DNA from: Harmothoe impar
Taxonomy: Eukaryota > Annelida > Polychaeta > Phyllodocida > Polynoidae
Assembly (NCBI GenBank): GCA_947462335.1
Contig: OX381720.1
Location: forward strand, 49,966,481-50,030,480
Direction of reading: 5' to 3'
Length of the DNA: 64,000 nucleotides
Below the pieces are notes generated by a model that worked only from the letters and a program-made list of their open reading frames with translations, had not been told where the DNA came from and ran no database searches. The position numbers and the translations under genes are program-made. Shown here one piece after another: positions 45,888 to 55,254 of this stretch (position 1 is the stretch's first letter; every line of letters begins with the position of its first letter).

Positions 45888-47155
45888 ACTGCTGTACACA
45901 GATTGTAGACGGGATGGCGAGTTGCTGCCAGACTATCCCTCTGGTACGATATGCGGCTGGCGCGGCCGAGCCTGTCTTATATGATGCTGAGTCTAACTAT
46001 GTATTAGATACCCTACGAGTAACTGAGAGTATGTCAAAATAATCACGGCAAACTGACTGGCGTCTTCATAGGATCATAGGGTGGTTATTATTACATAACT
46101 CAGTAACCTTTGGTTATGTGTTAGATAGAGTACACTTGGACACGGTTATTCCATATACCCACTGCCCCACAGGGTCAAGACGAGGTGATTTAAATAATAA
46201 GACCCAGACGGGTAAAATAGCCAAAGTCAACAATGACCTGTTTTTTTGTTTTTTTTGGTTTTTTTTTTTAGCCAATATGGACAAAGAGACACGGGGTGCT
46301 GTACACAGGTTGTGGACGGGCTGGTGGGTCACTGCCAGACTATCTCCCTGGTCCGATATGCAGCCGGCGTGGCCGAGCCTGTCTTATATGATGCTGAGTC
46401 TAACTATGTATTAGATACCCTACGAGTAACTGAGAGTATGTCAAAATAATCACGGCAAACTGACTGGCGCCTTCATAGGATCATAGGGTGGTTATTATTA
46501 CATAACTCAGTAACCTTTGGTTATGTGTTAGATAGAGTACACTTGGACACGGTTATTCCATATACCCACTGCCCCACAGGGTCAAGACGAGGTGATTTAA
46601 ATAATAAGACCCAGACGGGTAAAATAGCCAAAGTCAACAATGACCTGTTTTTTTTTGTTTTTTTTTAGCCAATATGGACAAAGAGACACGGGGTGCTGTA
46701 CACAGGTTGTGGACGGGCTGGTGGGTCACTGCCAGACTATCTCCCTGGTCCGATATGCAGCCTGCGTGGCCGAGACTGTCTTATATGAGGCTGAGTCTAA
46801 TTATGTATTAGATGTGCTACGAGTAACTGAGAGTGTGTCAAAATAATCACGGCAAACTGACTGGCGACCTCATAGGTCAGTTATTATTACATAACTATTA
46901 TTACATAACTCAGTAACCTTCGGTTATGTGTTAGATAGCGTGCACTTGGACACGTTTATTCCATGTACCCGCTGCCCCACAGGGTCAACACGAGGTGTTT
47001 AAATAATAAGACCCAGACGGGTAAAATAGCCAAGTCAACAATGTCCTGTTTTTTTTAGCCAATATGGACAAAGAGAAACGGGGTGCTGTACACAGCTTGT
47101 GAACGGGGTGGCGGGTCGCTGCCAGACTATCCCCTGGTCCGATATGCAGTAAATT
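45888..47155 (+). repeat. ~400-bp tandem array, three full units and a partial
   Basis: GCTGTACACAG recurs at 45891, 46298, 46695 and 47085 (spacings 407, 397, 390). Each unit has a poly(T) tract ending in AG followed by CCAATATGGACAAAGAG, a stretch open in one frame to a TAA, then TCACGGCAAACTGACTGGCG and TTGGTTATGTGTTAGATAG. The poly(T)-AG resembles a 3' splice site. In the common frame, units 1-3 all encode LVRYAA, then VLYxAESNYVLDxLRVTES and stop. Unit 4 has lost one base in this part. Confidence 0.85.
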
Positions 47156-47259
47156 TTCTGCACCGTGTGACAACGACCGATCAGCTACCAACCTATTTTT
47201 GGTTATTTTTCTATTCAGTTTTTGATCAGCGCACTTTATTATCGTGGGTTTTTTTTAAA

Positions 47260-47400
47260 ATTTTTTAATCATAAATAATATGTAGACTTGGAAAAAAAAA
47301 AAGAGAGCTGACATGTCGCTGTTTTGTCACTAAACCCAAAGACCCACCCACCCCGTAGGAAGGGTGGACGTTTGTGAACGTTCCCTTAGGTCTCTATTCT
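47260..47400. other. AT-rich and unassigned sequence
   Basis: Nothing recognised between the tandem array and the second hairpin cluster. Confidence 0.35.
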
Positions 47401-47413
47401 TTATTTATTGTGT

Positions 47414-47548
47414 GGCCCCTAAAGAGGGGCCAACCAACTGACACTGTCAGTTGGTTAGTAGATGCTACTCAACATGGGCGTAATTAATTACACCTAGTGT
47501 TGAGAAACAACATGACTGAGCTCAAAAGGCCCCCGTTGGGTGGGGGCC
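47414..47548 (+). other. Cluster of perfect hairpins (right)
   Basis: GGCCCCT-AAAG-AGGGGCC is at 47414-47431, immediately followed by AACCAACTGACA-C-TGTCAGTTGGTT (12-bp stem, 47432-47456). GGCCCCC-GTTGGGT-GGGGGCC is at 47528-47548. The first resembles a histone 3' stem-loop in size and position of flanking ACCA but not in stem or loop consensus. Confidence 0.65.
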
Positions 47549-47559
47549 CTTGTGGCACA

Positions 47560-48330
47560 ACGAGTTGGTTCGTTTTTCAGATTACCGACTCGGCGAGAGT
47601 TTCTGCCTATGTATCTTTTATAAAGCCTTAGATATGGTGTGGTATTTTTCATCTCGCTATAGTTTAGTTGGTATTCAAAGAAACTGCCTCATTTCTATCA
47701 GAAATACACAATATTGAATTGTTTTTATATTTTAATATATTCAGAAGCACACTTTGTTGCCTATATAGCTCATTATGCGTTGAAATGTTCGCGAGCATCG
47801 TAGGAATGTACAAATCCCCTATTGTGGCGCCATCTGACGAAAGAGCAAGGAACTATACGTGACCTGAACCCCGCCCTCAGCGCGTTCGTTATTCGCATCT
47901 TTGACAGCGACTAAGAGACGCTCAAACTGTCTCTTATTTAGTTTGAACTTATCACAAATTTGTCTTTGATAGGTCGTAGATCGACTTCTGACTTTTTAGT
48001 TAGAATAAAAAACAAGTGACGCCGCCACAGACCCGCGCATTAACGCGCTCCGCCGTCTTCAGAGGGCCGAGTCTATAGTACAGTAGATTCTACTGTGTAC
48101 TTACACTAACAGTGCTACATATACATACCTGAGTCATAAGTGGGTTTTTTTTTGTTGTTTTTTAGGGGAAAAAAAGTGATCTACTCACCCAAACCGCTAT
48201 TAGTAGGTAACCTGTATGACCCATGCCGCAAACATCTGCCTCGTGACTGATAGTGTACCGGTGGTGAAGTGCTGTTGCAAGAACAATTGAGGCTCTTTAT
48301 ATAGCTGAGAGAGCGAATGGACTAATCTTG
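47560..48330. other. Unassigned interior of the large element
   Basis: No gene supported. TGTGGCGCCATCTGACGAAA near 47822 resembles CAGCGCCATCTGCTCGTC near 43561 in the complementary half of the element. Confidence 0.35.
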
Positions 48331-48424
48331 TTTTCACCTTGAGCCCCACCCTATTCCAGAGAGGGTATCAAAAATCGCATGTACACGTATATGGGCTTAT
48401 AGCTGGTGAATAGATAAGGCGGGG

Positions 48425-48895
48425 CACCTGTGTATACTAAGACTCCAGGGGGCGTTTTAACGACAGGTGTGACGCGCCAGCCCGTGGAGGGAGCTTTTTT
48501 GTTTTTCACCTAGAGAGCGTATACAAAGCCTACAGGGGGTGATTAACGCCAGGTGTGACGCGCCAGCCAGTGGCCGGATCACCTCATCTTCTAAGCTTTT
48601 GTTTTCACCTAGAGAGGGGATCGAGAGTGTATACAAAAAACTACAGGGATGTTTAACGCGGCCAGCTGCCTACATGCTATAGTCTAAGCCTGTTTTCAGC
48701 TAGAGAGGGATCTACATCACCTAAGCCCTTTCCACCCTTAAATCGATCTGATAATTACCATAAAGAAGAGTAATGCGCGTTACATGTATATGGGCTTATA
48801 GCTGAGTAAGAGCTTAAGATGCTAGTCAACTGTGTATGCAAAAAAACAAACTACAGGGGGTGTCTAAAGTCGATTGTCATGCGCCAGCGGGCGGA
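48425..48895 (+). repeat. Degenerate ~100-bp tandem repeats upstream of the alanine-rich gene
   Basis: Four units begin with GTGTATAC-like text (48429, 48517, 48630, 48831) and share CTACAGGGGGTG, TTAACG, AGGTGTGACGCGCCAGCC and a TTTTCACCTAGAGAGG tail. The conserved GACGCGCCAGCC could be a binding site. The array ends about 300 bp before the ATG. Confidence 0.65.
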
Positions 48896-49201
48896 CAGAA
48901 GTCTGCCACTCTAGTTGTGACTACAAGCGCGTGCGTGTGTGGTAGACAGCTTAAATCAAACACGAGTTAAGCTCCTTATAGCTTCCTACTGTCTGCGGAT
49001 TCGAGTCTTTTGTTTTTTTCATGTATTTCCTCGGAGGGTCGAACAGGATTAAAGATGTAACGAACCCGCGCCTACACAGGTAGACAGCCGGTCGCCTTCC
49101 TAGTGAGAGTTTTCCTCCTGAGTTAAGAAGCTTATCTCGGAGCCTAGTACATAAGCGAGAGTGAAACATGAGTCCCACACACTTCTTCAACCACCTTCAG
49201 C

Positions 49202-50491
49202 ATGGCGTCATCAGGAATCACTCTACGTTCTACCGAATGTGAGCAATCCCAACACTACTACAGAGCCGCGACAACACCACATGAGGAGACGTCCATGTTT
49301 ACTGATGAGTCAACAAGTAGCAAGGTGGAGGTTGGTTTTCATCAAGATTCGTACGGGTGGCTGGAAAGTGTGAGGGCTACTTCTGCAGCTAATGCTGCTG
49401 CTCGTGCAAAACGTGAAGCTCTTAAGGTGGAAGTTGGTTTTTATCAAGATTCGTACGGGTGGCTGGAAAGTGTGAGGGCTACTTCTGCAGCTAATGCTGC
49501 TGCTCGTGCAAAACGTGAAGCTCGTATCGCTGTTCGTGCTACACATGCAGCATACGAAGTTGCCAATGCTGCTAACAACGTTGCTGTTACTCTCGCCGCT
49601 GCTGCTCGTGCTGCTAATCTTTTTGCTACTGTTTCCGCTCTTGCTACCGATGTTGCTGCTACTGATGCTGCAACATCTGCTAAAAGTGTCGCTGTTGCGG
49701 CTGCTGCTAGGGCTAATGCTATTAATGCTTGTACAGCTGCTAAAAAAATAGCCTGTTTTGCTTATGCTAGTCGCAGTGTCGCTGTTACGGCTATGACTGA
49801 TGCCCATGATGCTAAGTTACGGGCTTTTGCTTTTGCTGAAGATGCTGTTGATGCTCAAGATGTTGCTGCTGCTGCTGCTACTGCTGCTGATGAGGCTGCT
49901 GCTGCCGCTGCTGCTGCTGCTGAAGATGCTGCTGCTGCTGCGGCTGATGCTCTAGACACCTATGACGCTGCTGCTGCTGAAGATACTGCTGCCGCTGCTG
50001 CTACTGCTGCTGCTGAAGATGCTGCTGCCGCTGCTCTAGACACCTATGACGCGGCTGCTGCTGCTTTTGCTGAAGATACTGTTGATGCTGCTGCTGCTAC
50101 TGCTGCTGCCGCTGCTGCTACTGCTGCTGCCACTGCTCTAGACACCTATGACGCTCCTGCTACTCCTGCTCTAGACACCTATGATGCTGCTGCTGCTGCT
50201 GCTGCCACTGCTCTAGACACCTATGACGCTCCTGCTACTCCTGCTCTAGACACCTATGATGCTGCTGCTGCTGCTGCTGCCACTGCTCTAGACACCTATG
50301 ACACTCCTGCTACTCCTGCTCTAGACACCTATGATGCTGCTGCTGCTGCTGCTGCTGCTGAAGATGCTGCTGCTGCTGCTGCACTAGTCATCTATGACGT
50401 GGCTACTGCTCTAGACACTTATGACGCGGCTGCTGCTGCTGCTGCTGCTGAAGATGCTGCTGCTGCTGCTGCTCTAGACACCTATGACTGA
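49202..50491 (+). CDS. 429-aa alanine-rich LDTYD-repeat protein
   Basis: The start is at CAGCATGGCGTC, a good initiation context, and the frame is open for 429 codons. Residues 1-40 are non-repetitive and polar. Residues 41-74 and 75-108 are a near-exact 34-residue tandem duplication (VGFxQDSYGWLESVRAT, then SAANAAARAKREA). Residues 110-210 are Ala-rich with spaced Arg, Lys, Asn and Thr, helix-favouring. From about 210 the protein is acidic (AAAEDAAAA) and from about 250 carries ten LDTYD motifs, many as ALDTYDAPATP alternating with ALDTYDAAAAAAAT. It has no signal peptide or membrane span. The GCT/GCTGCC codon runs imply triplet-repeat growth, but LDTYD repeats are too complex for simple slippage. 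It lies just inside the right terminal repeat. Function unknown; fibrous or helical structural roles are only guesses. Confidence 0.6.
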   Translation: MASSGITLRSTECEQSQHYYRAATTPHEETSMFTDESTSSKVEVGFHQDSYGWLESVRATSAANAAARAKREALKVEVGFYQDSYGWLESVRATSAANAAARAKREARIAVRATHAAYEVANAANNVAVTLAAAARAANLFATVSALATDVAATDAATSAKSVAVAAAARANAINACTAAKKIACFAYASRSVAVTAMTDAHDAKLRAFAFAEDAVDAQDVAAAAATAADEAAAAAAAAAEDAAAAAADALDTYDAAAAEDTAAAAATAAAEDAAAAALDTYDAAAAAFAEDTVDAAAATAAAAAATAAATALDTYDAPATPALDTYDAAAAAAATALDTYDAPATPALDTYDAAAAAAATALDTYDTPATPALDTYDAAAAAAAAEDAAAAAALVIYDVATALDTYDAAAAAAAAEDAAAAAALDTYD

Positions 50492-50550
50492 AAACATAGT
50501 AGGCGTTATTTACGAACACTGCTGTTACCTATGCCTAAACTTAGTAGGTC

Positions 50551-50640
50551 TTATTTACAAACAAGAGAGCCACGTGGTGTTGTTTACAAACAAAGAGAGC
50601 CACGTGGTGTTGTTTACAAACAAAGATAGTCACGTGATGT
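50551..50640 (+). repeat. Three 30-bp repeats with Fox-type and E-box sites
   Basis: Units read TGTTTACAAACAAAGAGAGC then CACGTGGTGT, starting near 50552, 50580 and 50610. TGTTTAC and its overlapping complement form a palindromic forkhead site, and each is 13 bp from a CACGTG. They lie between the alanine-rich gene's stop and the terminal repeat. Confidence 0.8.
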
Positions 50641-51037
50641 TGTTGTGGTCTATCATGTCAATGAAGGGGTCACGTGATCAAGGGGGCGCGGTCTATTATG
50701 CAAATGAGGGGGTCGCGTGACCAAATGGCGACCTCTGATTGGCTGGTGATCAAGAGGGCGTGGCTTATTATGCAAATGAAAGGGTCACGTGATCAAGGGG
50801 GCGTGGCCTATTATGCAAATGAGGGGGTCACGTGACCAAATGGAAGCCTCTGATTGGCTGGTGATCAAGGGGGCGTGGCCTATTACGTAATTATGCAAAT
50901 GAGGGGGCGTGGCCTATTACGTAATTATGCAAATGAGGGGGTCACGTGACCAAATGGAGGCCTCTGATTGGCTGCATGTCGATTGAGTAATAAACAGTAG
51001 TTAACTATAGTCCCGTTCCGATACATACTATACTACT
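50641..51037 (-). repeat. Right terminal inverted repeat with transcription-factor-site array
   Basis: This is the complement of the left end. CACGTG lies at 50671, 50786, 50829 and 50943. ATGCAAAT lies near 50699, 50771, 50814, 50891 and 50930. The paired GGGCGTGGCCTATTACGTAA blocks are at 50871-50936. AATAAA at 50989-50994 could end rightward transcripts such as the alanine-rich mRNA. Confidence 0.92.
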
Positions 51038-51043
51038 AGCGTA
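51038..51043 (+). repeat. Right 6-bp target-site duplication AGCGTA
   Basis: Identical to 41471-41476; it directly follows the terminal ATACTATACTACT. Confidence 0.9.
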
Positions 51044-51046
51044 ATT

Positions 51047-51350
51047 CTGGCCATGTCACCAAAACCACGCACTTCCAAGGGGTCAAGCACTTTAGGAAGG
51101 CTGTAGGCTGTAGAGTCTGGTAAAGCTGGACCCTCATCCCAGAGTCTGACAATGCTGCACTCTTGGAGGTTGAAATAGAGGCAGCAAAAGTTCAGCAGGG
51201 AAGAGGGTCCAGCATTTCCAGACTCTCGAGCCATGTTGGGTGAGTCCAGCCTTTAAGTGAGCATCCAGCATTGCCTGACTCTCATCAAAGTGCTTGACCC
51301 TTGTAAGTGAGTGCTTTTGGCGACATAGCCAGAGTCAGGCTGACGCTCAC
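51047..51350. mobile_element. MITE with ~47-bp inverted ends
   Basis: The left CTGGCCATGTCACCAAAACC... and right complement CTGGCTATGTCGCCAAAAGC... match over about 47 bp, ending at GGTCAAGCACTTT. The large element sits directly next to it. Related GTCCAGCATT/GAGTCCAG phrases occur at 39260-39370. Confidence 0.75.
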
Positions 51351-51359
51351 ATTTCCTGT

Positions 51360-51518
51360 ACAGCCGAAAAAGGTAACTCATTTCAAGAAACTCGACTGGC
51401 GGACAAACAACTTGTTTTCAAAAGAAAAACATTTTCTTAAAACAAGTGGTTTGTCCGCCAGTCGAGTTTAATAATCTTATTTTCTTGAAATTAGGTAACG
51501 ATTTTTGGCTGTGTGAAG
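51360..51518. mobile_element. ~158-bp foldback element / pre-miRNA-like hairpin
   Basis: Outer arms ACAGCCGAAAAAGGTAAC and GTAACGATTTTTGGCTGT flank an inner hairpin. The inner 34-bp arms (ACTCGACTGGCGGACAAAC against GTTTGTCCGCCAGTCGAGT, continuing to AACAAGT) have about three mismatches and a ~15-nt loop. The TIR-like outer arms favour a MITE. Confidence 0.8.
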
Positions 51519-51529
51519 TACTCGATGGT

Positions 51530-52140
51530 GTATGTGAATTGGGACATGTAGCCATTATTTAGTCCTAATGTGTCGATAGCTTTATTGTGTATACATATAG
51601 ATATGTGTAATGGAGATAATCCTCAGGGAGTGATTATAAATGAGTAATTTGGGTGATGGAGCGATCCATTCTGAGAGTAATATGTCCAGACTCCATAGAT
51701 ACTCATCCTCATGGATTAATCCCCTTGTGGGATTACACTGATGAGTCGGTACACCACCGGGTTATCTCACCAACCGGCAGCCGTATTGAGTAGATGATGT
51801 GAAATTCTGCAATATGCACTGTACTTTCCATTGGTGCAAGGATAGCACTGTTACCATAAAAAATCATGTATAACCCGCTGGTTATACATGAATCAGAACC
51901 GCAGTGCGAGTTATATGATTTGCCCCAACTCAGCGTGCAGGATATATGCAAGGTATTTGAATTGTATATACTACAGCACTAGAGTAATAAGTTGCGGGTA
52001 TATCTCTCCTGTGATATATAGCAAAACAGCAGGTGGTTTGCCACAGTATTTCCATGATGAATTTGGAAATGAATATCTAAACTATCATCCATATGAAACA
52101 GTGTAGACTATATTTACGGACCATTGACTATCTGATACAT
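51530..52140. other. Non-coding AT-rich stretch
   Basis: Nothing recognised. AACCGCAGTGCGAG and ATATGATTTGCCCC near 51900 may be a relic of the TA-type MITE family. Confidence 0.3.
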
Positions 52141-52157
52141 AGGCCTTGCAAACACTT

Positions 52158-52226
52158 GCTGGGTTAGCTCAAATGGCTGCAAACCTGTCTCTAAATCTAA
52201 GGGTTGTGGGTTCAAGGCTGTCTTGG
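52158..52226 (+). pseudogene. tRNA-derived sequence (A and B box)
   Basis: TTAGCTCAAATGG resembles a polymerase III A box and GGTTCAAGGCT a B box 45 bp on. The acceptor stem does not pair. It is probably a SINE head or tRNA relic. Confidence 0.4.
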
Positions 52227-52349
52227 AAAAACTTACTGAAACATTTTCTAAAATAGACCCTGAACTAAGACACACCAGGGGGAGTTGATGAACTTAAAAG
52301 TATTGAAAATGTCCACAGTGTACTGCCACCAGTACCTCCTGATTATCCT

Positions 52350-52600
52350 TAACCCTTTGAGGACGGCGTAATGCATTAATGCATCATGTCCTTTGTCGTC
52401 ATGATGCATGAATGCAACCCTAGCGAGTAACTCACCAGTGCTGCATTCAAGCATCATGCCGATCCTACGGGGTTGAGATACTCCCATAGGGTTGGCTGGA
52501 TGCACCAATGCAGCACCCGTGAGTTACTTGCCAGGGCTGCATTGGTGCATCATGATGACAAATGTCAACTTTTAGTGACATCCCTCCTTAAAGGGTTATA
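52350..52600. repeat. Palindromic MITE family, complete copy
   Basis: The ends AACCCTTTGAGGACGGCG and CCTCCTTAAAGGGTTA and both cores are present. Confidence 0.75.
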
Positions 52601-52689
52601 GTGTTTCACTGCTATGCACTATTAATGTGGGCAGTGTCCTATACCCCCACTGTGCCCCATCCTCCTGTGTATGTCTATATACAGGAGTA

Positions 52690-53112
52690 GACCAGGGTAG
52701 AGTGCCCGGGGGGGGGGGCACTCACTCTATGACAGTACCCGCCGACTGCCAAACTACCGCCTGCCTAAAAACTGGGGCCGCCAATCCACCGCCCATCATA
52801 AATACAAAGGACCGCCCCCTGATTCCTCACATATAAGTCACCGCCCCTATTTTTTTAGGTACCCCTGTAACACTACCTGTATTTCCTGATGCAAACAGTG
52901 CAGTAGACATGGATAAAAGGTGTTTTCTTTACATTTTATCATTTATATGTTACTGAGACCCAATGACTGGTCCCTCATCTAAAGTTACCGCCCCCTATTT
53001 TTGAGGGTACAAAGAGTCACCGCCCCCTAATTTCTACATTCACCGCTACCGCTTCCGTGAGGCATTTGGAGGTGGGTAGTCATTTCAGATCTGAGTGCCC
53101 CCCCCCCGGGGT
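52690..53112. mobile_element. Inverted-repeat element with GGGGGGCACTCA ends
   Basis: The left CCGGGGGGGGGGGCACTCAC and right TGAGTGCCCCCCCCCCGGGG ends are inverted. Internal CACCGCCCC phrases recur. Confidence 0.6.
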
Positions 53113-53258
53113 AGAGTGCCGCCTAACCGGCTGTGTGGATACATAGTCAGCCTCCATCATACAGCAGCACCATGCATACATGTACAATGTGAGGGGTCCC
53201 CACAGACCCACCATGTGTTAATAGATTCATAGTGCATGGTTCATAGGGCATTAACTAT

Positions 53259-53916
53259 TTAAACCTTTGAGGACGGCATGTCCCTAGCTTTCAAATGATT
53301 CACAGGGCATTATCATTAAGCATTTAGCCCTTTAAGGACGGCATGTCCCTAAAAGGTGACATTTGTCATCATGATGCACCGATGCAGCCCTAGGGAGTTA
53401 CTTGCCGTGGCTGCATTGGTGCATCATGATGACCCTTCTGGAGTCTCTCAATCCCATAGGGTCGGCGTGATGCTTGAATGTAGCACTGGCAAGTTACTCG
53501 CCAGGGCTGCATTGATGCATCATGATGACCACTGCATGATGCATTGATGCATTATGGCGACCACTGCATGATGCATGGATGCAGGCTACATACAGCACTA
53601 CTAGAAAAATGACCTGTCATGTCTTGGTCAGAATACAGCTTTAAGGGCTTCATAGTGCTTCATTGCATTGTGCCCTTTGTTTGCATAACGGTCAAATGCA
53701 GCCTTGGTGAGTGACTTCCCAGGGCTACATTCAAGCTTCATGCCGACCCTCCAGGGTAGATACACGCCTGTAGGGTCGGCATGATGCATGAACGTAGGTC
53801 TGTCGAGTAGACTTGCCTGAGCTGCATTGGATAACGGGCATTCAATAAAGAGCATTTGGACTGCATGATGACAAAGGGCATTCATTAAAGCACCATTTGG
53901 CCCTTAAATGGTTAAA
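53259..53916. repeat. Palindromic MITE copies in series
   Basis: Copies begin at about 53259 (truncated), 53325 (TTTAAGGACGGCATGTCC, with cores near 53395 and 53490) and 53636 (ending GGCCCTTAAATGGTTAA at 53916). Confidence 0.7.
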
Positions 53917-54337
53917 TTGTGATATGTTCACAGACAGGTGCATTAACATGTGCTGTACTCCCACTGTGGCCATAGTGTTGTGTAACTCATAATATATTTT
54001 CCCATTCTATACTCATCTCATGAAGCTATTCTGCTGAAGCTATGTGCTTAGAATTCATCATACTTTTGCAAAAAGCTATATGTATGTAACAAAGTATTCG
54101 CTCAATTGTCTGAAAGCTTCAAAAGTATAATCTGGTTTAGAGCATTGACGCAGTCAATCACACTGATTGAACAGACTTACGGATAATATGCAAGTATTTT
54201 AAGTCTTTGAATTTCATAAAATGTTTATTTCACTTAGATGTGTTGGTGCATTGGTGTTTAATGTCAAATAAACCCTGTGGCTATGGACCTAATGCTAAAT
54301 TGACCTTTGTTAAGATAATTGGATGGAATCTTTTAAA

Positions 54338-54570
54338 CCTTTAAGGGAAACTGACTGGTTGAATGCACTAGGCCCTTTTGTCAGTTTGATGCATAAATGC
54401 AGTTCACTAGTGCTACATTCATGAATGCATCATCCCATCCCGACGGGGTTGACAAAACTCCCTAGGGCCAGTATAATGCACCGATGCAGCAGCTGCAAGT
54501 GCTGCATTGATGCATCATGAGGACATATTGACACAAAGCCTTAAGGCAACATGCCATCCTTGAATGATTG
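54338..54570. repeat. Palindromic MITE family, diverged copy
   Basis: ATGCATAAATGCAG, TGATGCATCATGAGGAC and ATGCCATCCTTGAATG mark it. Confidence 0.55.
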
Positions 54571-54749
54571 TTAACAATGGCCTTTATGTTACAGATATTC
54601 TATATTTAGTTTGGCTGCAGACAGTCCCATTGTTAACAGTACATTTCATACACAGACTCTGTATTTTAGCCCCGCTGCAGACAAACCCATTCCCCAGTGG
54701 TAGTCTCCTTATTGAGGCCTGGTCAAATACCCAGACACTGTCAGGTCTT

Positions 54750-54915
54750 GAACCCTTTTAGGACGGCATATTGCTTAAATGTCATGCCATTTGTCGTCAT
54801 GATGCATGAATGCAGCCCTGTTGAGCAAGCTTTCAAGCACTATCCCGAAAGGGTCGGCATGATTCACTAAGGCGAGTTACCCGCAAACGCTCTTTAGCTG
54901 CTTCATAGTGTCAAA
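54750..54915. repeat. Palindromic MITE family, partial copy
   Basis: AACCCTTTTAGGACGGCATA and GTCATGATGCATGAATGCAG are intact; the right half is decayed. Confidence 0.6.
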
Positions 54916-55254
54916 TGTTGCTTTAAGTTAATTCAGATTTAGTAAGATGAAAGTGCAGGGCTTCTCCTTGTGGCTGGCCCTGTTGCCGTGTAAGGTGCTA
55001 TGCGTGCCTTAATGTGCTAAGTCTGGTCTGTCTGGTCTGTCTGGACTTCCTTATCTCCGGCAGCATACTGGGAGGGGATCAATGCTACACACACCAGCAT
55101 GGCCTTAGCTCTTTAACGGCAGCACCCTGCTTTAATACACTATTGCAGGGGACCAGTGATATCTCCGTGCCTGAGAGGTAGTCCTGTCGGGGTGGCCCGC
55201 TCAGGTACTCACTGCTCCCCTCCATTAATGTATGGCGAGGTCAAGTTGTCAGAC

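Larger units (their letters stand above)
41477..51037. mobile_element. 9,561-bp Polinton-signature element with novel cargo
   Basis: The element is bounded by AGTAGTATAGTATGTATCGG and its exact complement, with a perfect 6-bp target duplication outside. The inverted ends extend about 400 bp. The 6-bp duplication, the AG...CT termini and the long terminal inverted repeats are together the published signature of Polinton/Maverick elements. Those are usually 15-20 kb with polymerase B, integrase, protease, ATPase and capsid genes; I can recognise none here. Contents in order are: left terminal repeat, G-rich and hairpin-rich block, poly(A)/A-rich tract near 42510, unassigned 43-44.4 kb, a 117-codon gene, a (TG)n tract, a palindromic MITE, a ~400-bp tandem array, a second hairpin cluster, degenerate ~105-bp repeats, an alanine-rich gene and the right terminal repeat. 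Both called genes point right. It may be mobilised in trans by a full Polinton. Confidence 0.85.

Noticed and set aside
47414..47431. Histone mRNA 3' stem-loop
   Set aside because: Stem composition and AAAG loop do not fit the conserved six-pair stem and UUNA-type loop, and no histone gene is nearby.
49310..49807. 165-codon Ser-rich minus-strand frame opposite the alanine-rich gene
   Set aside because: It is the antisense reading of GCT/GCA codons (Ser/Cys runs) and has no independent support; the plus frame is longer and has structured repeats.
49202..50491. Type I antifreeze protein identity
   Set aside because: Only the high Ala content is shared; the 11-residue Thr spacing of that family is not seen.
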